From Lepus europaeus (lineage: Eukaryota > Chordata > Mammalia > Lagomorpha > Leporidae), in NCBI RefSeq assembly GCF_033115175.1, contig NC_084834.1, positions 12,683,294 through 12,747,293 on the forward strand: a stretch of DNA of 64,000 nt, in the 5' to 3' direction. Position numbers and translations under genes: made by a program. Under the pieces are notes generated by a model. The model made no database searches and was not told the DNA's origin. It saw only the letters and a program-made list of their open reading frames with translations. Every line of letters starts with the position of its first letter. Position 1 is the stretch's first letter. This document shows, one piece after another, positions 55,859 to 64,000 of the stretch.

Positions 55859-56534
55859 AAAGAAAAGATTTACTTGTTTGGCCAGTGCTATGGTGCAGCG
55901 GGTTAAGGCCCTGGCCTGAGGTGCCGGCATGCCACGTGGGTGCTGGTTTGAGGCCCAGCTGCTACACTTCTATTCCGGCTCTCTGTTGTGGCTTGGGAAA
56001 GTGATGGAAGATGCCCCAAGTCCTTAGGCCCCTTTACTCGCATGGGAAACCTGGAAGAGGCTCCTGGCTCCTGGCTTCAGATTGGCATGGCTCCGGCCAT
56101 TGCGGCCATTTGGGTGTGAACCATCGAATGGAGGACCTCTCTCTCTGCTTCTCCTCTCTCTGTGTAACTCTGACTTTCAAATAAATAAATAAATCTTAAA
56201 AAAAAAGAAAAAAATGAAAAGAAAAGATTTACTTGTTTATTTGACAGGAAGAGTCAGAGAGGGAGCAACAGAGAGATCTTTTATCTGGTTTACTCCCCAA
56301 GTAACTGCAAGGCTAGGGCAGGGCCAGGTTGAAGCCTGAACCCAGGAACTCCATCTGGGTCTCCTACATGAGTGGCAAGGGCCCAAGTCCATGGGTCATC
56401 TGCTGCTGCCTTCCCAGGCACATTGGCAGTGAGCTGCATTGGAAGCCAAGAGCCAGGACTTGAAGTGGTGCTTTATTGTGGGCTGCCAGTGTCCCAGGTG
56501 GTAGCTTAACCCATTGTGCTTCAGTTCTGGCCCC
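55859..56534 (-). mobile_element. C-type SINE split by another SINE
   Basis: An older antisense copy: AGAAAAGATTTACTTGTTT at 55861-55879 is its tail end, resuming at 56239 with ATTTGACAGGAAGAGTCAG and ending GTTCTGGCCCC. Confidence 0.85.
55880..56219 (+). mobile_element. C-type SINE nested in the preceding SINE
   Basis: A sense copy GGCCAGTGCTATGGTGC to AAATAAATAAATAAATCTTA. The duplication AGAAAAGATTTACTTGTTT (55861-55879 and 56220-56238) is perfect. Confidence 0.95.
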
Positions 56535-56940
56535 AGAACTAATTTGTTTTGTAGGTACTTTTCTCTTCACCTGTCACCAGGTATGTACAGGGCAAGATTA
56601 GTCATATTTGCTCTATTGCCGATTTAACTTCCAGTTAGCACTATTTTGATGCAAACTAATGGGAAGGAAATAAGAAGCAAACTACAAATGGGCAAACCAA
56701 ACAAGCAAATTTAAAATAGGGAGGCTGCAGAATTAGGAAGATGACTTGTAATTTGAATTCAGTTGTTTTTTTTTTTTTTAACACATGCACAAGCACTGAA
56801 GTTTATACATAAAGTACTGCTTTAGGAACCGTTCTTTCTTTTAATAATTCAGTTTAGAATGACTTTTTGTTTTCATCATGATTTATTTTGTGTCTAGGAG
56901 TTATCTAGCAACACATTTCTTAATTTCTAAACCTTTTTTT
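56535..56940. other. Intron DNA between SINE cluster and L1
   Basis: Unique sequence; no exon carrying the VH half of motif II is seen. Confidence 0.5.
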
Positions 56941-58440
56941 GTTTCAGTATTTAAGTTTTACAAGTTCCATGCATTTCATATATACAGATTTAGCAACATA
57001 GCAGCACTTCTCCCTTGCCCCTCCTACCCATCCACTCTTAGTTTTTACAAAGGTCTGTTTGCCGTTTACTTGATGATCATGTAGTTAATTCTACACTAAG
57101 TTAAATATTTCACCAAATAGTATGGAGAAAAACAAAAAGAAAAAAAGCCCGAAAAGCACTGTTTCTGAATGGAAGAGACAAGGCTATAAACAATCATCAA
57201 GTCTCAAAATGTCTATTTCTCTCTAATACATTACATTTCAGGTGCTCTGTTAGTTACCTCAGATCAGGGAAGACATATAATATCAGTTTTTTGGGACTGC
57301 CATATTTCACTAAGTATAGTGGTTCTAGTTGTGTCTACTTTGTTGCAAAAGACAAGATTTCATTTTTTTTTACAGCTGAGTAGTAATCCATAGTGTATGT
57401 GTACCATACTTTCTTTATCCAGTCAACAGATGATGGACATCTAGGTTGACTCCATATCTTAGCTATTGTGAATTGTGCTGCAATGAACATGGGGGTACCG
57501 ATAACTCTTTGATATGCTGATTTTATTTCCCTTAGGTTAATTCTCAAGGGGGATGGCTGGGCCATATGGTAGGTCTATATTTAGATTTATGAGGTATCTC
57601 TATACTGTCTTCCACAGTGGCTGCACCAGTTTACATTCCCACCAACAGTGGACCCAGGGTATCTTTTCCCCTACATATTGCCAGCATTTCTTGTTTGTTG
57701 ATTTCTGTATGAGAGCCATTCTATCCAGGGGTGAGGTGAAGCCTCATTGTGGTTTTGATTTGCCTTTCCCTGATGGCTAGTGATCTTGAGCAGTTTTTCA
57801 TGTGTCTGTTGGCCATTTGAATTTCCTCTCTTAAAAAATGCCTATTCACATCCTTTCCCATTTCTTAGTTGGATTGTTTTTTTTTAATTGAAATTCTTGA
57901 GCTCTTTATAGATTCTGGATGTTAACGCTTTATCAGCTGTGTAGTTTGTAGAAATTTTTTCCGATTCTGTCAGTTGCCTCTTCACTTTGCTGAGTGTTTC
58001 TTTTGTAGTGCAGAGGCTTCTCAGTTTGATGTAATCCCATTTGTCAATGTTGGCATTGATTGACTGTGCTTCTGGGTTTTTTCCAAGAACTCTTTGCCTA
58101 TCCCAATGTCTTGCAGTTTCTCCAGTGCTCTCTAGTAATTTCATGGTATCAGATCTTAGATTTAGGCTTTTGATCCACTTTGAATGGATTTTTGTGTGAG
58201 GTAGAAGGTAGAGGTCTAGTTTCCTACTTCTACCTATGGAGATCCAGTTTCCCAAGCACCATTTGTTAAAAGAGACTGTCCTTGCTCCAAGGATTGGTTT
58301 TAGCTCCTTTGTCAAAGATAAGTTGGTTGTAGGTGCATGGACTGATTTAGCAAATTTCTATTCTGTTCCATTAGTGTACAAGTCTCGTTTTGTGCAAGTA
58401 CCAGGCTTTTTTGATTATGTATGTATGTATGTAGTATGTC

Positions 58441-58862
58441 CTTTTTTTTTTAAGTAGCCAGACCATTTTTTGTACTTGGTACATTTTCTTTTTTCTTTCT
58501 TTCTTTCTTTTTTTTTTTTTTTGACAGGCAGAGTTAGACAGTGTGAGAGAGAGAGAGAGACAGAGAGAAAGGTTTTCCTTTTTCTGTTGGTTCAACCCCC
58601 AAGTGGCTGCTACAGCTGATGCGTTGTGGCCAGCGTGCTGTGCCGATCCAAAGCCAGGAGCCGGGTACTTCCTCCTGGTCTCCCATGAGGGTGCAGGGCC
58701 CAAGCACCTAGGCCATCCTCCACTGCACTCCCAGGCCATAGCAGAGAGCTGGACTGGAAGAGGAGCAACCAGGACTAGTAACTGGTGCCCCAAACAAGAC
58801 TAGAACCCAGTGTACCAGTGCTGCAGGCAGAGGATTAGCCTAGTGAGCCGTGGCGTCAGCCC
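58441..58862 (-). mobile_element. C-type SINE with apparent 3' transduction, inserted in L1
   Basis: Flanks TGTAGTATGTC (58430-58440 and 58863-58873) delimit 422 bp. On the minus strand a full C SINE is followed by an A/GAAA-rich tail, then about 37 bp of non-SINE sequence (58453-58489) and a second poly(A) (58442-58452). Confidence 0.88.
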
Positions 58863-61800
58863 TGTAGTATGTCTTATAGTCAGGTATTGTGATGCCTCCA
58901 GCTTTTTTTTTTTTTGTATAAGAATGCTGTATTATTTGGGGTCTCTTGTGTATCCATGTGAATTTCAGCATCATTTTTTTCTAGAGCTGCAAAGAATGTC
59001 ATTGATATTTTGATTGGGATCACAGTGAATCTGTAAATTGCTTTTGGTAGTAAGGAAATTTTGATTATGTTGATTCTTCTAATCCAAGAACATGGAGGAT
59101 TTTCTCCCCATTTTTATTGTCCTCTTCTATTTCTTTCTTTAGTGTTTTGTAATTTAAATCATAGAGTTCTTTGACAACCTTGGTTAACTTTTTTCCAAGA
59201 TATTTGATTCTTTTTGGAGGTACTGTGAATGGGACTGATATTAGAAATTCTTTTCCAGCTGTGACATTGCCTGTGTATACAAAGGCTATTGACTTTTTCT
59301 TTGGTAAAGCAGCAGGATATAAAATCAGCAAACTCTTTTATGAGTTCCAATAGTCTCTTTGTGGAGTCTTGGATTCCCTATATGTACCATATTTAGGATC
59401 ATGTCATCAGCAAATAGGGATAATTTGATTTCCTCCTTTCCAATTTGTATCCCTTTGATTTCTTTTTCTTGCCTAGTGCCTCTGGCTAAAATTTCCAGAA
59501 CTATATTAAGTAGCAGTGGTGAGAGTGAGCATCCTTGTGTGGTTCTGGATCTTCGAGAGAATGCTTCCAGCTTTTCTCTATTCAATAGGATACTGGCCAT
59601 GGGTTTGTCATAAATTTCCTTGATTGTGTTGAGGATTGTTTTATCTGTACCCGATTTGCTTAAGGTTTTCATCATGAAAGGATGTTGTATACTATCAAAT
59701 GCTTTCTTTGTGTCTATTGAGATAACTATATGGTTTTTGTTTTCATTTTTTAATGTGATGTATCACATTTATTGACTTGTCAGTGTTGCATACCAGGGAT
59801 AAATCCCACTTTGTCCGGGTGGATGATGTTTCTGATGTGTGGTTGGATTTGATTGGCTAACATTTTGTTGAGGATTTTTGCATCTATGTTCATCGGTGCT
59901 ATTGGTCTGTAGTTCTCTTTCTCTGTTGCATCTTATTCTGGCTAAGGAATTAATATGATGCAGGATTCATTGAAGGAGTTGGGAGGATTCCCTCCCTTTC
60001 AGTTTTTTTGAATAGCTTAAGAAAATTGGAGTTAGTCCTTTTTAAATGTCTGATAGAATTCAGCAGTGAACCCATCTGGTCCTGCACTTTTCTTTGTTGG
60101 GAGGGACTTTATTTCTGATTCAGTTTCTTCTTGGTTATGGGTATGCTTAGGTTCTCTGTGTCTTCATGACTCAATTAGGTAGTTGCATGTGTCCAGGACT
60201 CTGTCCATTGCATCTAGGTTTCCCACCATGTTGGCATACAGCTCTTTGTAGTGATTCCTGATTATTCTTTTTATGTCTGTGGTGTCTGTTGTTACATTTC
60301 CTTTTTCATCTCTGGTATTTATTGATTTGGGTCTTTTTTTTTTTTTTGGTTAGTTGCACCAATGGTCTATCAACTTTGTTTATTTTTTCAAAAAACAGCT
60401 CTTTGTTATGCTGATCTTTTGTATTGTTTTTTGGTTTCATTTTTAAAATTTCTTCTCATTTTTTTCTCTAATTTTAATTATTTGTTTCCTTCTACTAGTT
60501 TTAGGTTTGGTTTGCTGTTGTTTTTCTAGATCCTTGAGATGGAATGAAAGTTCATTTATTTGGTGCCTTTCCAGTTTCTTGATGTAGGCACCAATTGCTA
60601 TCAATTTTCCTGTTAACACTGCTTTTGCTGTATCCCACAAATTTTGGTATGTTGCATTGTTGTCTTCATTTGTTTCCAGAAATTTTGTGATTTCTCTTTT
60701 GATTTCTTCTATGACCCACTGTTCATTCAGGAACATGTTGTTCATTCTCCATGTGTTTTCATATAATGTAGAGATTCTTGAGTTGTTGCCTTTCAGTTTC
60801 ATTGCATTGTGGTCCAAGAAGATGTATGATATGATTTGGTTTGTTTGAATTTGCTGAGACTTGCTTTATGGCCTAGTATGTGGTCAATCCTAGAGGAAGT
60901 TCCATGTGCCAGGTAGAATAATATGTACTCTGTGGCTGTAGGGTGGAAGGCTCTGTAGATAGCTAATAGGTCTATTTTGTCTATGGTATTGATTAACTCT
61001 GTTATTTCTTTTTTGATATTCTGCCTCATTGATCTGTCCATTGCTCAAAGTGGGGTATTGAAATCCCCCATTACTATTGTATTTGAATCTATATCTCCCT
61101 TCACATTTCTTTTAAATAACCAGGTGCCCTGTTATTATGTGCATATACATTTATAATAGTCACATCTTCCTGTTGAATTGATCCTTTAATCATTGTATAG
61201 TGCCATTCTTTATCTCTCTTAATAGTTTTTGTGTTAAAGTTTATTTTGTCTGATATTAGGATGGCCACACCAGCTCTTTTTTGGTTTCTGTTAGCGTGGA
61301 ATTTCTTGTTTCATCCTTTCACTTTCAGTCTGCATGCATCTTTGTTGGAAAGATATATTTCTTATAGGTAGCAAGTAGATGGATTTTCTTTTTTAATCCA
61401 TTCAGCCAGTCTGTGTCTTTTAATTGGTGAGTTCAGGCCATTTACATTCACCATGAGTATTGTTAAGTACCGACTTTGCCCTGCCATGTTTCCATAAATA
61501 GTTCTGTTTTTGTATTTTGTTTGTACTTTTGCTGGGTCATTTTCTGCATTCAACTACTTTTGTAGGGATGTTCCTGTTTCTTGTTTTTGTGTGTAGCACA
61601 TCATTGAACATCTTTTTAGGGCTGTGCAGGTAGTTAGAAATTCTTTGAATTTCTGTTTGTTGTGGAAGATCCTTATTTTTCCTTCATTCATAAATGAGAG
61701 CTTTGCAGGGTACAGTATTCTGGGTTGACAATTTTTTTCCCTTAGGACGTGGAGTATGTCTTCCATTCTCTCCTTGTCTTTAGGGTTTGTGATGAGAAGT

Positions 61801-62290
61801 TGGAAGTGAGTCTAATTGGGTTTCCTCTGAGTGTGATTTGTCTTTCTCTCCTACAGGAGAGATCTTTTGTTTATGCATTACCGAGGAGAGCTATGCTACA
61901 ATGTGTCAAGATGCAGATCTTTTCTCTTCCTGTCTGTTGGGAATTCTGTGTACTTCCTGTACTTGGATGTCTCTTTCTCCAGATTGCAGAAGTTCTCTGT
62001 TATTATTTCATTAAGAAGGCCTTCTAATTCTTTCTCTCCATGCCTTCTGACAGTCCTAGGATCTGTGTGTTGGGTTGTTTGATAGAATCTTGTATATCTC
62101 CTACCATGTTTTTCAGTTTCCTAATTTCTTCTTCTTGTGTTTGGTCTGACCTTATTATTTCCAGAAAACTGTCTTCTAGTCTGATATTCTTTTTTCTGTC
62201 TCACTTATTCTATTGTTAAGACTTTCCACTGCATTTTTTATTTGAACTATGGAATTCTTCATTTCTAGTATTTCATTCTAACTTCTCTTT

Positions 62291-62713
62291 TTTTAAACTT
62301 TTATTTAATAAATATAAATTTCCAAAGTACTTCCCTCCCACCTGCAACCCTCCCATTTCCCACTCCCTCTCCCATTCCATTCGCATCAAGATTCATTTTC
62401 AATTATCATTATGTACAGAAGATCAATTTAGTATATATTAAGTAAAGATTTTAACAGTTTGCACCCACACAGAAACACAAAATGTAAAGTACTGTTTGAG
62501 TACAAGTTATAGCATTAATTTGCATAGTATAATACATTAAGGATAGAGATCCTACATGGGGAGTAAGTGCACAGTGACTCCTGTTGTTGACTTAACAATT
62601 GACACTCTTGTTAATGGCATCAGTAATCACCCTAGGCTCTTATCATGGGTTGCCAAGGCTATGGAAGCCTTTGAGTTCACCAACTCCAATCTTATTTAGA
62701 CAAGGTCATACTG
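62291..62713 (-). mobile_element. Younger L1 3' fragment inserted in older L1
   Basis: An antisense L1 3' UTR (CTCCCACCTGCAACCCTCC, AAGATTCATTTTCAATTATC, GTGCACAGTGACTCC). ACTTCTCTTT flanks it at 62281-62290 and 62714-62723. Confidence 0.88.
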
Positions 62714-62991
62714 ACTTCTCTTTAATATCTCAATTTCTTGGGAACACTTTTCATTTAGATTGTGAGTTTATTTCTGATTGCTTCTAAGTAATCTGGTGAT
62801 TAATTTTCTGAATTCCATATCTGGCATAACCTCAGTCTCTTCTTCAGCTTCTATTATTGAAGAGTTGTAGTGTTCCTTTGGGGGGGACTCATATTGTCTT
62901 CCTTATCCTTATTAAGGTTTTTTCTTTTTCTTTTTTTTTTTTCATTTCTGGTTGCTTTTCTCTTTAATATGTGTCTTGGTGCTTGTGGTGA

Positions 62992-63672
62992 TGTAACCCG
63001 TGAATGGCAGGATTCTTGTCTTCATAAGAAAGAATTCAGGCGTGAGACAGAGTAGTGGAAAAGTAAAATAGCAAAGTTTATTAGGGAAGGGACATCCGTA
63101 AGAACGGATGGGCACCTCTCCAGACAGGACCTGAGAGAGAGTGCCTAGTCGCTTGGACTGGGGGGGAGGGAACAAGGTTATATTGTTGAGTGGAGAGATT
63201 ACACCTGGCCAGGCAGGCGGGCGGCTCAGCAGAGAGGCAGAGGGCTGAGCGCACCGTCCGGTGGAGGCTGGGGGTTTTTAACGAGATGAGTATTTGTCTT
63301 CACACATCTCCTCCTGAAACAAAGGATTTTATGGATGCAAATATTAAGAAGCTCCTATCTGAGTTTTCCTCTGAAGGTATCAGACAGGAGGCAGCCTAGC
63401 TGGCGCCATCCTATCCCAGGATCTGGAGCAGGGTGTTTAAAATGCAGATACTGGGCTGCGATTGTGGAAGATTGTCAGGCAGAAGGGGCGGGGACCCCCA
63501 CCTGGCAGATTATCGGGTAGGAAGGGGCAGAGTAGGATGCAAACACTGGGCTGCCCCTGAAACGTTATCGGGATGACTTTGAGATGCAGATGCATATGCT
63601 GGACATAGATGTCTTCTCTTTAAGCCTTTGTGTCATACACACATAAGCTCATATCTGACTTCCTACCTAACA
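62992..63672 (-). mobile_element. Solo LTR of an endogenous retrovirus (4-bp target duplication)
   Basis: A 681-bp block begins TGTAACCCGTG and ends CTTCCTACCTAACA on the plus strand, with TGT...ACA termini. It is flanked by GTGA (62988-62991 and 63673-63676). Read on the minus strand it starts TGTTAGGTAGGAAG and has an AATAAA signal (complement of 63077-63082) followed by a U5-like region, so its transcription strand is minus. No internal retroviral genes are present. A 4-bp duplication is typical of gammaretrovirus-like class I elements; the family is not identified. Confidence 0.78.
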
Positions 63673-64000
63673 GTGAGATTTCCCACTGCTATGAGCTGCT
63701 ATGTGTCTGTGCGTTGCAAATGGAAGCACGCAGGGCCTCCTCCAGGAGTCCTCCTGTTCACTTCTTGATCTTGATGGGGGCAGGTACGAGAGCTCTGATG
63801 CACTAAGCCCTGCCTTCTGGGGTTGGGCTTGCTTCTCACTTGTGCATGGAATGAGCCTGAGATTTCGATATTTAGGACTTCTCCTTGTTGTACAGCCTGC
63901 TGGTGGTGATGGGGAAATTACTCTGGAATGTTGTGATCCTGTTCCTGGGGTCTTGTGAAGTGGCCCCCCCAATTGATGGGCATGAGCATGAGCAGCAAAG

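Larger units (their letters stand above)
56945..64000 (-). mobile_element. Long L1, dead, 5' part running off the window
   Basis: Antisense L1 from its 3' end near 56945. On the minus strand ORF2 starts near 61553-61362 (TILMVNVNGLNSPIKRHRLA, endonuclease N-terminus), has the reverse-transcriptase FADD motif near 59370-59430, and ends with [16 protein letters not shown] near 57565-57335. The ORF1 C-terminus (CQPRILYPAKLSFMNEGKIR) lies at 61766-61554. Many stops and frameshifts break both ORFs, so it is inactive. A SINE, an L1 3' piece and a solo LTR interrupt it. The part right of 62713 is assigned to the same element by position only. Confidence 0.85.

Noticed and set aside
59325-61553. Frames resembling reverse transcriptase and endonuclease as a novel gene
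   Set aside because: They are pieces of L1 ORF2, broken by stops and frameshifts.
1-64000. CRISPR arrays, phage-defence islands or bacterial operons
   Set aside because: Repeat content, introns and codon layout are mammalian; regular repeats are microsatellites and SINEs.

Overview
The window is mammalian nuclear DNA and very probably rabbit (Oryctolagus) or a close lagomorph. It holds about three dozen copies of a tRNA-derived C-type SINE (left end like GGGGCCGGCGCTGTGGC, right end AAATAAATAAATAAATCTTT, internal CT-rich tract), the dominant rabbit SINE. It also has L1 pieces that are nearly all antisense to the given strand. Coding sequence is sparse, is split by GT-AG introns and sits in AT-rich repeat-dense DNA. 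Nothing prokaryotic is present.

Layout. 1-283 is the 5' end of a minus-strand L1 running out of the window. 0.3-37 kb shows no convincing protein-coding exon: it contains SINEs, L1 3' fragments, one solo LTR with perfect target duplication (17443-17869), a Tigger-like DNA transposon remnant (27.5 kb), a truncated U2 snRNA retropseudogene (35803-35861) and unique AT-rich sequence. 37.2-38.1 kb is a GC/CpG-rich promoter-like block with a 22-bp minisatellite whose units carry ETS-type CCGGAAGT sites, followed by a perfect CRE (TGACGTCA).

39.56-54.53 kb holds seven plus-strand exons of a DDX60/DDX60L-family gene (interferon-inducible Ski2-like DExH RNA helicase). They run from the pre-helicase region through motif I (APTSSGKT) to the first half of the DE|VH box. 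Splice phases agree at every junction, but the second exon reads through only if one CT of a CT run is discounted. The N-terminal exons and the rest of the helicase are not visible here.

Inside the intron between DDX60 exons 2 and 3 lies the most striking object: a 3.7-kb intronless LARP1B retrocopy (42954-46690) flanked by a perfect 16-bp target-site duplication. Its 5' part is GC-rich, its reading frame is broken by a single TGA, and its 3' end consists of apparent parental intron sequence beyond a GT donor, as expected from an intronically polyadenylated transcript.

54.5-64 kb is a SINE pile-up (55.15-56.53 kb) followed by a long, dead minus-strand L1 (56.9 kb to the window end). That L1 is itself interrupted by a SINE that appears to carry a 3' transduction (58.44-58.86 kb), a younger L1 3' fragment (62.29-62.71 kb) and a solo LTR with a 4-bp target duplication (62992-63672).
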